From positions 3,596,001 through 3,660,000 of the forward strand of contig OY730169.1 of the NCBI GenBank assembly GCA_963422465.1: a stretch of 64,000 nucleotides of DNA, given 5' to 3'. Origin of the DNA: Lichina pygmaea (Eukaryota > Ascomycota > Lichinomycetes > Lichinales > Lichinaceae). The translations under genes and the position numbers were made by a program. The notes beneath the pieces are model-generated. The model saw nothing but the letters and a program-made list of their open reading frames with translations, was not told where the DNA came from and ran no database searches. Positions 12,026 through 24,266 of the stretch are shown piece by piece; positions within the stretch are counted from its first letter, which is position 1; each line of letters opens with the position of its first letter.

Positions 12026-12560
12026 GTCGTATTGTATTGAGACCCTACTTCCGTACGTACGTACTCCTACACCATCCTAAAACTAGCTACGCTAGACTAC
12101 GCTGGGATACTATGAGAATGGTAAGGAAACCTCCAGGTCAGGTGACCAGTCACCTGATCATAGGGTGAAAACCTCTCCAAGCAAGAGGGTAGAGAGGGGG
12201 GATAGGATATCTGTTTGTCTCCTCTACATACGTACAGTCGTCCAGAACACCTGATCACCCTGAGAGGATAAGGGGGGTATCCAGACTAAGCAAACCGTAA
12301 AGCTGAAGGTTGGCGCTAAACCCCAATGAGGCAGCCTGAAAGGGCATTGTATCTGCATTCTCCGTAGGCGGTCTGCTAGCATTCTTCGTAGCAGCTGCGA
12401 GGAAGGAACAGCCGAAAAAGGGGCGTGGCGCCTGGGAACAAGCTCGCAGGACCGCTGGGGAGTGCCGTAAGGCTAGAAAACTCTGTCATCCGCCCTATCG
12501 TATTGGCCGCGCAGCTGCGTGACTCCGACCTGGATGGGATTGGATCTGAGGCCTGCATGT
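12026..12560 (-). mobile_element. Tad1-like LINE 3'-end fragment (copy 1)
   Basis: Read on the minus strand, this ends at 12026-12045 in the same terminal signature (gtagg..ctcaatacaat) as the LINE fragments at 38226 and 45552. It also shares the stretch of contiguous short matches just inside the end (ctagcgtagctagtttta, ggtttccttacc). A minus-strand ORF at 12376-12558 (MTEFSSLTALPSGPA) resembles in layout the C-terminal end of the ORF at 45735-46130. Only the last few hundred bases are recognisable. Confidence 0.55.
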
Positions 12561-13593
12561 TCTAGTAGGACTTCTGCGTGCTACTAGGGATTCGCTCATT
12601 GTTGATAGAGGCTACAAGTCGCTATCAAACTGTCAACTGCCTGTCCAATGCCGATTTCTGTGCGAATGGGACTACGGCATCTCGATCCTCGATGCCATCA
12701 TACCATGGAGATTACCACCGAGCTGGAAATAGCAGGTGCACCCGACCAGCCGGCTTCGACGGACGCGTGGTCAGCCCCGTGCGGCATCACCACGCAGGCA
12801 TTCTCGCTCCCCTGCATGGCCTGGTGCAGCCAGGCCTCTGCGGTCTATTGGCCTTGGATGGTGTCGATCCCGGATTGGACAGGACAAAGGGGACGCTCCC
12901 ACGAGAACTCCGAAGTCCTCTTCCCACCTTCGACCATTCGACCATGGCGTCATGGAAGAGGAGAGAGAAAGAGAGGGAAGCAGAGGGAAAGGTCGGGGTC
13001 GGTCGGTGCGTGGTTGCTTGGTTCAGTGGAACGAGCAAGAAGCGGCTTCTCGAGACGAGGCTGACGCTGAGAACGTGATTCCACGCGCAAATATCAATCG
13101 ATCAGACTGTCTTTTCGGTACTTCACAGCCTGGGGATGGCAAGACTGTCCCTATTTTCGGCCGCTTGCGCGAATGAGATTGCATGACGCTCTGAGATAGC
13201 ACCATCGTACCCTGAGACAGGATTCCGTCACCGCGCAATGCAGCAACACGCACGAGTTGATGCACAGCAAGGCGCGCGGCTGGGCGGCTCATCCCTTGGG
13301 ATGTCCCTTCTGCTGCTCCCTCAGATGCCCCTATGCGCGGGAAGCCTAGCCGGGCCTTTTCGACGCAGACTTGACGGCGGCTCTGTCAGACGGACCCGGT
13401 CATTGAGGTCTGATGTTTTCTTTGCTTCCCTCCTTTCCAGGACCGTTGTCCACTCCACTCTTTCGCTGTCCTCGGATGCCGGCGATCGGCTACGCAGCGG
13501 GCACCGAGTCTCGACTACGCCATCAACCTCGACCTGGCTCGAACCGTTCTTCGAGTCGTGCTCGAGATGTGTGGCCCAAGAGGACTGTCTGCG
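12561..13593. promoter_or_regulatory. Upstream region of the alpha-1,3-glucan synthase gene
   Basis: About 1 kb without a recognisable gene. Overlapping ORFs of 130-166 codons in all three plus frames (12578-13176) show no domain and are probably chance. The segment just before the start (13400-13560) is rich in CT and TCTTTC tracts, as in many fungal promoters. The promoter and 5' leader of the downstream gene must lie here. Confidence 0.4.
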
Positions 13594-16500
13594 ATGTCCT
13601 CTTGGAACATCCTCCTTCTGGTCGCCTTGTCGTCGGTCGTGACCGCGCTACGCTACGATCCCGAGCATGAAGACTTCAATCTCAACCAGAACAAGACTGC
13701 CGTTGACCCTATCGACTACTGGGGCCGATGGGAGGGCCATGTCTACGAGCCGTCGCCGGAGAACTGGCGCTTCCCGTTCTACACCCTGTATCTCGATCGC
13801 TACGTCAATGGAGATCCTACGAACGACAACGCGAACGGGACTGTCTTCGAGCAGGACCTCATGTCAAATCAACTCCGATATGGCGGCGACGTCCACGGGC
13901 TGCAGGACTCCCTGGACTATCTTCAGGGCATGGGCATCCGCGTAAGAGCTCCTTCGTTCGTCTTTCGGCCAGAAGCGGCGCTCATCCTCTCGCGGCAGTG
14001 CATATATATCGCCGGCAGTCCTCACATCAACATGCCATGGGCCGCCGACTCGTACAGCCCGTTGGATCTGACGCTGTTGGATGGCCACTTTGGCACCATT
14101 CAAGACTGGCGAGACACCATCGCGGAAGCGCACAAGCGTGGGATATATGTCATGTTGGAGAACACCATGTCAACGTCAGTCTTCACCTCATCGTCGTCCC
14201 ACGATGGTCCCGGCTAAAGGGCGTTCGATACAGGATGGGCGATCTCATCGGCTTCGAGGGCTTTCTTAACACCAGCGCGCCGTTCCGATTCGAAGAACAC
14301 AACGCCCTGTGGAAATCGTCCCGGAGGTATCCCGACTTCGACATTGGCAACGATCGTATCGAAGAATGCGAGTATCCGCAGTTCTGGACGGAGAAAGGCG
14401 AGAGGGTCGGAAGGAACGTCACCGATAAACTCGTCGGCTGTCGCGATGGCGACTTCGATCAGGTAAGCGCCTCGTCTCGACGAGTTCGCCGCTCCCCGTC
14501 CGGCGAGCTCACCGCGTTGACGATGATGGCGCTCCAGTACGGCGAGGTGGCGGCCTTTGGCAACTATCAGGAGTATGAGCGGCAGCTCGCGAAGTTTGCC
14601 TTCGTCCAGGATCGCCTGAGGGAGTGGAAAAGCAGCGTTATGGCGAAGATCCAGCGCCACGCATGTATCACCATCTCCATGCTCGATATCGACGGCTTTC
14701 GCATCGACAAGGCCTTGACCATCACGGTCGATGCGCAGGGAGAGTGGTCTCGCTACATCCGGCGGTGCGCTCGAGATCTGGGTAAGGAGAACTTCTTTAT
14801 CCCTGGCGAGATCGTGAGCGGCAACACCTTGTCCGCGCTGTACATGGGCAGAGGAAAGGAGTCGAAGCAGGCGTTAGAGGATGCGAACGACGCCTTCACG
14901 ACAACGAACGAGACGACTTCGACTTCCTTCGTCCGGGACAACGAGCGGAGCGCGCTGGACGGAGTTGCCTTCCACTACTCGATCTATCGTGGCCTGACAA
15001 GGTTCCTTGGGTAAGCTCAGTCCACCTTCCGCTCCCCCACACCTTTCAGCTCATTGATGTTGCCGCCAAAGCATGGATGGCGTCTTCGCTGCCGAGCTCG
15101 ACACTCCGGTCAATTGGGTCGACGCATGGGCGACAATCCTGCGGACGAACGATATGGTCAACGCAAACACCGGCAAGTTCGATCCACGCCACATGTACGG
15201 CGTCACGAACCACGACGTCTTTCGCTGGCCCGGAATTGTGAACGGCACCGAGAAGGCGTTGCTCGGGCTGTACATTGCAACGCTACTCCTCCCGGGTATT
15301 CCTCTCTTGGCTTGGGGGGAAGAGCAAGCGTTCTACGTGCTGGAAAGCACGGCGGGAAACTACGTCTTTGGCAGGCCTCCCATGTCATCGGCGCAAGCCT
15401 GGCAGATGCATGGCTGCTACCGTATCGGATCCGAGAAGTATTTCAACTTCCCCCTGGAGAGATCGTTGGGCGCATGTGGCGACGACATGGTCAGCCTCGA
15501 CCATCGGGACCCGTCACACCCGATACGCAACCTCATCAAGCGGATGTACCAGCTGCGAGACCAGTACCCGACGCTCAACGACGGGTATTATCTACAGCAG
15601 TTGTCGAACCAGACGCGGGACATTTACCTACCCGGCAGCGACGGGACTCGGACCGAGATCGGTGTTTGGAGCGTTCTTCGGTCTCGTTCTGTGGAGGCGC
15701 AGGACTTCACCGGAGTCGGTCAAGGCAACCAGAGTGTCTGGCTTGTATACCAAAACGACAACCAGACCATACCATTCACGTTCAACTGTTCCGACACAAA
15801 GCAGGCTTTGTTGTCACCCTTCCCGCAAGGAGTCGCTGTCAAGAACCTCTTCTTCCCGTACGATGAGTATACGCTCGAGGCCTCGGCCACAAAGCTTGGT
15901 ACGTCATCTCCCCCTCTCGTCACGAGCCCCTACTCGCCGTCCGACCATGGGCACGAGAATCGGACCGATCCAGTCACTTACTAGAGAATAGGCTTAGAAG
16001 GGTCCGACGACGTCAACGGCTGCATGTCGGAGATGCAGCTCGCTGCCTGGGGGTTCAAAGCTTTTGTGCTCAAGGAGAGCTTTGTGCCTCCAATACCAGT
16101 TCTCACCAAGTTTCTACCCGGGCATGACCATCGCACTTTATCCAAAGCAGGCGAACCGACTCGAATACCGATCGAACTGTACTTCTCTGCCGAAATGGAC
16201 TGCCAGAGCCTCACGCAAGGTATTCAGATAGTCTCGACGACTCAGGATAAGCGACAGGCGAGGGTAGACGAGGGTAGTGTTGGCTGCGACGCATTGCCTG
16301 TTCCAGAGACTCCTAGCCTCACCGGTGTCGAACCGGGAGTGTGGAGCTTCGCTGCTACGCTGGTTGACGTCTCGGACGGAATACACATGTTGACCATACG
16401 CAACGCCTCAGCCAGAGGTGGAACGGCTTTCACCAACGTAAGTTCGTCGCCGTGTCTCGCCATGTCGACTTCTGACCACGTCTTGACGCTACGTTAGGCT

Positions 16501-19500
16501 GTCGATCACCTTATGCTCCGAGTTGGGGAGGCTGATAATCCGATGGTCTTTCCCAATGCTGCCAGTTACTCTCGCGATCTGCTTCGTAGGAAGGAAGATG
16601 GGGTGCTGCAGATCTCGCATAGGGCGCCGGGCGCGGACAGATTCAAGTATTCTCTCGATTGGGGAACCACGTACAGCGATTGGGAGGACTATACCGGTGC
16701 TGACACGACTTTACCTCCCAAGATCTGGTCTGGTACGAAACGCCAGGCTTGGGATGGTGAGCATATCATCGTGCAGTACTGGAGTCGAATGGCCGGCAGC
16801 AGCAGCCACGCTCAGCACGGTGATCTAGCCCGCCGCAACCAGCCACCAAGGCGCTTTCCGCACATGTTCATCCACGGCCCATTCAATCAGTACGGATTTG
16901 ATGCAGGTCTGGCTGACCAGATGCGGCAAAACCAAAGTGGCATCTGGCAGTTTGATTTCATGACCGAATGGCCTGCAAAATTCCAGTTCAATGTCTGGGG
17001 CTTGAATCCAGACGGGCAGCCAGACAAGACCGGTGTTTTTGGGGACATCAATAACGACACCATCATCGACCGAATACCGCCCATCTCGCTTCTGGACAAC
17101 GTCGTCAACGTGACAGAGACTCCTCCTTCGCCTTTTCTGGCCTACAGGATAGCCCTAGATGATGATACTTACCGATTCGCCCTCATACCAGTTGGCTCAC
17201 GTTGGCGGCAGCTTGCACTTTTCCTACTGCTTGGGCTTGTGCCTGTTATGAGCGGTGCCGCCGGCACCTGGATCTTTGTCCGATCCTTTTACCGGGTCAA
17301 GTTCAATCAGGTTGGCGTTCAAGAGAGGAAAGGTCTCATTCCGCGAGCGTTGCGACGCAAGCTGCAATACTATCGGCTTGAATCCGGATCAAGATGGTCT
17401 CTGAGGGGACTCCGATCCTCGGCCGAGAAGCCCGCGGACACCGCTCTAGCGATGGACGCCGGATCTCATCACCGACGCACAGTCCTCATCGCTACCATGG
17501 AGTACGATATTGAGGACTGGGCAATAAAGATCAAGATTGGCGGACTGGGCGTCATGGCTCGGTTGATGGGCAAGAACTTGGGCCATCAAGATCTTATCTG
17601 GGTGGTGCCCTGCGTAGGCGGAATCGATTATCCTGTCGACTATCCGGCGGAGCCAATGTTGATCAAGATTCTCGACAAGGAGTACCTGGTGCAGGTGCAA
17701 TATCACGTCCTGCGGAACATCACCTACGTATTGCTAGACGCACCCGTCTTCAGGCAGCAGTCTAGGGCTGAACCGTACCCCGCGCGAATGGACGACCTCG
17801 AAAGTGCCATCTACTACTCGGCTTGGAACTCCTGCATTGCGGAAGCGATCAAGCGGTTCCCGGTTGACCTCTACCACATTAACGACTATCATGGGACAGT
17901 CGCTCCCTTGCATCTGCTACCGAGGACCATACCGTGCGTTTTGTCTCTTCACAACGCCGAATTCCAGGGGCTCTGGTCGATGCGGAAACCATTGGAGCGC
18001 GAAGAAGTCTGTCGAGTTTTCAATGTGGATGCTGCCGTCGCTCAACGCTACGTACAGTTTGGCGAAGTGTTCAATCTTCTGCACGCTGGCGCTAGCTATC
18101 TTCGGGTACATCAAGGAGGCTTCGGAGCCGTCGGGGTGTCAAAGAAGTATGGCAAGCGCTCGTTCGCGCGGTATCCAATTTTCTGGGGCCTCAAGGAAGT
18201 AGGAGCCCTGCCAAACCCTGACCCTTCTGACACGGCGGAGTGGAGCAGCGAGACACCAGCCCAGGATGTGCGGGTCGATGCGGATTTTGAGGCTGGCCGC
18301 GGAGAACTTAGGCGACAAACTCAGGAATGGGCTGGGCTAGATCAAAATCCTGCTGCTGATCTATTCGTCTTTGTCGGACGCTGGTCAATGCAGAAGGGTG
18401 TCGACCTTATCGCGGATGTCTTCCCCTCGGTCCTCGAGTCCAACCCTCAAGTGCAGCTTATATGCATTGGGCCAGTGATTGATCTGTACGGCAAATTCGC
18501 AGCTTATAAGCTGGAGAAGATGATGGAGCTCTACCCTGGGAGAGTGTTCTCACGGCCCGAGTTTACTTCGCTGCCACCCTATATCTTCAGTGGTGCTGAG
18601 TTTGCGCTCATACCTTCTCGCGACGAGCCTTTTGGACTGGTGGCGGTGGAGTTTGGTCGGAAAGGAGCTCTCGGGGTCGGATCCCGTGTTGGAGGCTTGG
18701 GGAAGATGCCTGGCTGGTGGTTCACCATCGAGTCGACGACGACGAAGCACCTGATCTTTCAGTTCAAGACGGCCATCCACGACGCACTCGCATCCAAGCC
18801 GGAAGTGCGCGCCATCATGAGGGCAAGGTCATCGATGCAGAGATTTCCTGTTGCGCAATGGGTGCAAGACCTCGACAAGCTGCAATCGACAGCCATCAAG
18901 GTTCATGAAAAGCATGTCGCTAAACATGCAAATGGTTATAGTATGGTGGCGTCCGAGTCGAGACCGGTCAACACGGCCGACGGCCTTATGCTTCCTGGGC
19001 TGGCGACCGGCCCGTCGAGCGAGGCTGTGGTCGCTCCCGAGCATGCAACAGAGAACGAAGATATTCATCGATGGCCGTTGCATCAGCACCATGGCAACTC
19101 GCTGACGCCTGGGCACACGCATCCAAGCACGCCGCATCTGGTCTCGTCTCATTCTCCCAGTCAGTCTCCTTGGACGTCATATCCTGGTACACCAATGAGC
19201 GAAGGTCCTCTTCACATATCCCCTCTCGGCAATTCGCCTTGGCTCAGTCAGCGAGCCAGCAGCTCGGCATTGAGTCTCGCATCTGTTGTCGGAGACAAGA
19301 AGGACTTCAGCCTCCAGCGTGTTGACCCCTTCTTCACCGATGCCAATGGTGAATATGCTCGGACCTTCAAGTCCAAGTTGGAAACTCTCGACGGCAAGAC
19401 GTCGGAGGATGATCTCTGCATCGAGGAGCTGTTAGTCAAGTACGAGAAGAAGTTCTTTAATCGCTTCCACGATGCCAAGCTAGGAATCTCGCGGCAAGCC

Positions 19501-21131
19501 AGTCAGGCATCATCCGTGTTTCGCATGCACAGGCCCTTGTCCCAGCCATCGATCATGCAGGACGGAGACAGAGACGACGTCCAATCCCAAAGCAGGTTTT
19601 CCGAGGACGAGTTCTGGCTGGCAAACGATTACGTTCCGCCGTCGGGTCTCAAGAAGATCCTGCAGCGCAGAATAGGGGAATGGCCGCTGTATACAATTCT
19701 GCTAGGCATTGTCGGTCTCCTTTTCGTCGATATGCTCGAGAAGCCTAAGCTAACTCGGCCCAGGGCCAAATTATCGCCGCAAACTCGTACCAGATCACTC
19801 TGCTCACAGGCGAGGTCGGCCAAGCTGCGACAAAGCTCTACGTAGTCGCCAGCATCTACCTGCTGACGTCCATGATGTGGTGGCTTCTCTTCCGACGGCT
19901 CAAGTCACGATGGGTCCTGTCGCTTCCATTCGCGTTCTACGGCACAGCGTTCTTCCTCATCGGCATGACACCTTTCGTCAGAGACATGCAGGCTCGAGGC
20001 TGGGTGCAGAACGTGGCCACGGGGTTCTACGCGCTGGCATCATCCAGCGGCTCTCTGTTCTTTGCACTCAATTTTGGGGATGAGGGTAAGCTGTTGTCCA
20101 CGACCGAATCGGCGCTTCCGGCTCGAGACTGACATCTGTCGCAGGTGGCGCGCCCATCCGCTCGTGGGTTTATCGAGCCTGTGTCATCCAGGGCACCCAA
20201 CAGATCTACGTCGTTGCGTTGTGGTACTGGGGTTCGAGATTGACGAGGTTGACCGAGGCGGGCATGACGCAGCGCAGCATGGTGCTTCCGTCTAAGGCGA
20301 TCACCCCGGTCACGGCAAGCGTTGCTGTTCTGCTATGGGCACTAGGTACTATACTCTTCGTGGGATTACCCGACTACTATCGCCAGGCGCCCGGCAAGGT
20401 GCCTTCGTTCTATACGTCGCTGCTTCGACGAAAAATCGTCGGTGTAAGTCTGGACCGCCGTGCAGAGGGGCGAAAAGAAAGTCGTCTGACCGTGCTCGCA
20501 GTGGTTCTTCATCGCCGTCATCATCCAGAACTACTGGCTCTCCGCTCCTTACGGTCGCAACTGGCTGTATCTCTGGTCCAGCCGGCATGCCGAGGCCTGG
20601 CAGGTCCTCCTGCTGGTGGTGTTCTTCTTCATCGGCGTGTGGGCGGCCGTGCTCTGGGTCTTTGGCGTGCTCTCGAGGCGGCACTCCTGGATCCTGCCCG
20701 TCTTCGCCATCGGTCTCGGCGCGCCGCGCTGGTGCCAGATGCTGTGGGGCACGTCCAACATCGGGCAGTCGGTCCCTTGGGCCGGCAGCCTCGTCGCCGG
20801 AGCCCTCGTCGGCCGCTCGCTCTGGCTGTGGCTCGGCGTGCTCGACGCCCTCCAGGGCGTCGGCTTCGGCATGATCCTGCTGCAGACGCTGACGCGCTTC
20901 CACATCGCCTTTGTGCTCATCGGCGCACAGGTGCTCGGCTCGGTCGCCACCATCTTAGCACGCGCCACCGCGCCCAACAAGATCGGCCCGGGCCCCGTCT
21001 TCCCGGATTTCTCGGTGCACGTTCTGCCTAGCTTGCGCCAGCCGTGGTTCTGGATCGGTCTCGTCTCGCAGCTGCTCATCTGCTTGGGCTTCTTCAAGTT
21101 CTTCCGGAAAGAACAGCTGTCGAAACCTTGA
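13594..21131 (+). CDS. Alpha-1,3-glucan synthase (Ags/Mok type)
   Basis: This is a plasma-membrane enzyme that makes cell-wall alpha-1,3-glucan. Ten exons join in frame: 13594-13941, 13999-14174, 14234-14462, 14538-15010, 15072-15898, 15992-16437, 16498-19710, 19764-20085, 20145-20443 and 20502-21131. They total 6963 nt, 2320 residues, near the usual 2400. I chose the ATG at 13594 because a clean signal peptide (MSSWNILLLVALSSVVTA) begins there; an in-frame ATG at 13567 adds nine residues. The extracellular GH13 amylase-like domain carries DIDGFRIDKA near residue 300. One membrane helix (LALFLLLGLVPVMSG) lies near 1070. The cytosolic GT5 synthase domain has KIGGLGVMARLMG near 1180 and EPFGLVAVEFG near 1540. 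A Ser/Pro-rich linker leads to a C-terminal multi-pass region from about residue 1890. The 53 bp intron at 19711-19763 restores the motif GQIIAANSYQITLLTG. It looks intact. Confidence 0.97.
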
Positions 21132-22132
21132 GCTTGTCTTCCTCCTCCTCCTCCTCTTCTTCTTCTTCTTCCTCTCTCGCGTCTTTATATGCGGCCACTA
21201 CTTTCACAAATATTTCATCGCAATTGCCTTTGCACCCTCTCCTCCTCATCTCGAGCAGTATCTTTCATATTGTGAACAAGATCTACCACTTTCATCCATC
21301 TGTCTGCGGACACTACTAACATCTCTCTCTGTTCTTTCGAAGTTCGCCCGTTTCATATTCTTTAGAAGCAAAGCATCTACTGTCACCTTCACAAAGCATG
21401 CCTTCTGTCTATCGTAGCTAGATATGCATACTGTACTTTGATAGAAGACCCGAGGGTCGGTGGGGTCTGGCAGAATGCGTCGACGTTGTTTGCGTTGTTT
21501 CTGTGGCCGGCGGAAAAAAGATGGCTATCGATAGACCTATGTGAACGGGTTGACAGGCCATCGAGCCATGAGACATCCACATATCATCACATTTCCCTCT
21601 ACCTATTTGGGACATTGATCAAGTACGTACACAACATCAATCCAAGAGGCTGATGATCCTGAGATAGAAGATCTCGGCACCGAATAAGATGCTAGAACCA
21701 GTGGTCCTTGGAACAGGGAAACGTAGACTTCTCCACCAACAGAGCGGAGCTGGTCTGCAGGGACAGACACAATTCAATTTTTCAAAGGACTGCTCAGGGT
21801 CGTTGATTAGCATGTGGTACGCATGTTTTCCGTGTGTTGGGATCACGTGGCATTCGCAGATGGGTCGTGGCGCTTGATAACAGCGTTATTGGATGGACGA
21901 TCAGCTTCATTGGCCGTGATGTGTTTACCGACGGGCGGAGTAGCGTCAGCGGCGTTCTTTCCTATACGGTACTGCTACTCCACATGTCCTGGGCTTGCTA
22001 CATAGGCAGAGTGGACCTAGAGCTGGTTGATGAAGCTTCTTTTTTCCTCTCGACCTGTAGAGATTGGGGGTGGAGACCAGTCCTCGGACGCTGCTAGAGC
22101 CGAGGTCACGTGAGAAAAGAGAATCTTCGTAT
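21132..22132. other. Intergenic region downstream of the glucan synthase gene
   Basis: It begins with a pyrimidine microsatellite (21138-21178, TCCTCC then TTCTTC units) in the likely 3' UTR. The rest has only short ORFs on both strands without recognisable content. I see no gene here. Confidence 0.5.
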
Positions 22133-22935
22133 AGGGTGCTGTTATCACGACCCCCACTTCTTTTAGCACGACACCCAAGATTTTGTTAGCACAACACCCA
22201 TCGTTAGCTTTGTTAACATGACACCCATCTAATGTTGTTAACACAACACCACATTTTAGCGTTGTTAGCATGACACGTTAGATCTACAGTACGGTACATG
22301 TTTAGTTGCTAGCTAGAATATCCCTTTGCAGTCAACACACCGTAATCCATCATTCTTTGAAGTTGTCGAGAGACAGGGAAGGGGAAGAGGAGGGTGACAG
22401 GGACATCAACAAGGACAAGGACAGGGAGGACCAGGCAGGACTTGTGGTCATGGTCATGGTCGTGGCCAGGCAGGGGCATCACAGCTCCAGCCATCGTCGG
22501 GGGGGACATCAGGGGAAGGAGGAGCATCACAGCTCCAGCCATCATTGGGGAGGAACATCAGAGAAAGAAGGGGCATCGCAGCTCCAGCTGTCATCATGGC
22601 CAGGGGCAGGAACATCATAGCTTCAGGCATCGTCAGACCAGAGAATTTGTCGGAGCCAGAGATATCGTGAGGTTGAATTTGACTTGGCGTTACCAGTGCT
22701 GTACCGTAGTCTTCTGTGCTGTGCCTTCTCATTGACTGGATAGAATCTATAGAGTATCTTAGCCAGCGACCATACCAAGGATCTAGGAGAGGTATCATGC
22801 TAACAACGCTAAAATGTGGTGTTGTGTTAACAACACTAGACGGGTGTCATGTTAACAAAGCTAACGATGGGTGTTGTGCTAACAAAAGCCTGGGTGTCGT
22901 GCTAAAAGAAGTGGGTGTCGTGATAACAACACCCT
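22133..22935. mobile_element. Foldback-type element with about 140-bp subrepeated inverted termini
   Basis: The left arm (22133-22273) and right arm (22795-22935) are near-perfect reverse complements beginning AGGGTG(C/T)TGTTATCACGAC. Each arm is built from four or five diverged 25-30 bp units with the core GTTA(A/G)CA(C/T)(A/G)ACACC. The same reading frame is open through both arms and gives closely similar 80-residue ORFs (MLTTLKCGVVLTTLDGCHVNK...) at 22017-22271 minus and 22716-22955 plus, a by-product of the arms being copies. The interior (about 22440-22640) is purine-rich and holds three imperfect units of about 55 bp (gcatcacagctccagccatc). No transposase is present, so the element would be non-autonomous. 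No clear target duplication is seen. Confidence 0.8.
22440..22640 (+). repeat. Imperfect tandem repeat inside the foldback element
   Basis: About three units of 50-60 bp built around GCATCACAGCTCCAGCCATC, separated by G-rich spacers, the last unit more diverged (catcatagcttcaggcatc). It lies between the two long inverted arms at 22133 and 22935. Confidence 0.65.
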
Positions 22936-23063
22936 TTCCTATATTACGCTGCTAGATTACGTACTGTACGTACTGTAGCGTTATATCCGTCACCCACTTC
23001 CTACGACATCACCGGCTCAGATCATGAGAGCTAGAACTGATAGCCGCTGTCAACTTCCCCTGT

Positions 23064-24266
23064 TCAGCTGTCTTTTTCAAGGGAACGCTGAGCAGCAAGT
23101 CGACCTCGCTTGAAGTTCTCGTCTGCGTTGCCCTTCCAGCTAGTACTGAACACTCTGTCCCAGAAGGGGAGATAGACTTGTGCGAAGTTGGTCTGGACCG
23201 GTCAGCATCTTGATGGATCCTCCACACATCAAAACCCACCTTCATTCCCCAGCTCTGATGATGGATATCATGATACGTTGCGTTGAGCGAGGTGATGCGG
23301 CGAAACGGGTCAAAGGGCAGGGCATAGCCACAATGATCGTCAATCACCTTGAGTGTCGAAAGAACAAGAAACCACATGGCCTGGCGAGTGGTCAATCCTA
23401 TGACCGCAAAGCTAAGGCTGACCCCGATAATATCCTCGATGATGGTCTCGACTGGATGTGAATAGAGTGAGGCGAAGCAGTACGGTACGTATGTGCGGTG
23501 ATGGACCTTGTGGACATTGTCTCCATGTCGGCTATGTTACCATGTTGATCCTCCGACCAAATGCACGTGAGGGCAACCCACCGAAAAGCCATTTGTTCTG
23601 ATGAAACGTGCGGTGCCAGAAATATTGCCAGGCATCGTTGAACACCACGGCCGCGGCAAACTGGAACGCCGGGACACCATAGTGGTAGACGAACGACGCA
23701 AGCGCCAGCTCCCATCGCGCGAAAGCGGGGGCGACCACTTTCGAGCTGGTAGCCGACGAGATCGTCTGTGTCAGTCCGGCGTAATTGCCCCCGGCCAGCA
23801 CCCCTGCCACTGCCGGATATGACGACGCCATCTTCTCCGCCAGGATCCCCGACTTGATTCCCAGGACGGAGAGCAGGCCAGGAACCATCCGCTGCGCGAG
23901 CCGAATGGTGCGAGCCCACCTGGCGATGTCGTATTCCTCCTTTCCATGCAGGGGCTCTTCGCTTTTCATGCTGAAGACGCCGCCGAGGATCAAATGAAGT
24001 AATTGCTGGAAGAGAACATTCTTGATGGCATCTGCCTTGGAGACACGGTTCCTCTTCAGGAACTCGGCAGGAGTGTGGATCGCATACTGTTGCCAGTAAC
24101 CGTTCTCGCTGATCCAGTGGAAGAAGAGCCCGACGGCCCAGTAGACGGCTGTGGGCAGGATGATGAGCAGGTGCTCATCGCTGATCGGTGCGAGCAGCCG
24201 TGGCAACGGCTCGAGATGGTACGCTGGCAGAGGCGGAAGGTCTGACGTCCTTGTGATGTTCGCCAT
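23064..24266 (-). CDS. Sphinganine C4-hydroxylase-type membrane fatty acid hydroxylase (Sur2-like)
   Basis: This is an ER di-iron hydroxylase that converts sphinganine to phytosphingosine in the Sur2 family. Exons are 23582-24266, 23240-23520 and 23064-23192, 1095 nt, 364 residues. The start MANITRTSDLPPLPAYHL (24266) was preferred to an in-frame ATG at 24320. Introns are 61 and 47 bp. The iron-binding histidine clusters are all visible: HRTFH in HRTFHQNKWLF, then VHKVHH reached after splicing (WLFDNVHKVHHRTYVPY), and YHDIHHQSWG near the C-terminus. Several hydrophobic helices surround them (LLIILPTAVYWAVGLFF, WELALASFVYHYGVPAF). It is divergent from the NRPS-like gene with about 875 bp between them. 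It may be the housekeeping Sur2 or a paralogue; the C-terminal region (NADENFKRGRLAAQRSLEKDS) is not one I can place. Confidence 0.9.

Noticed and set aside
12578-13176. Overlapping ORFs in three plus frames upstream of the glucan synthase
   Set aside because: No domain, all three frames open at once, no splice logic linking them to the downstream gene.
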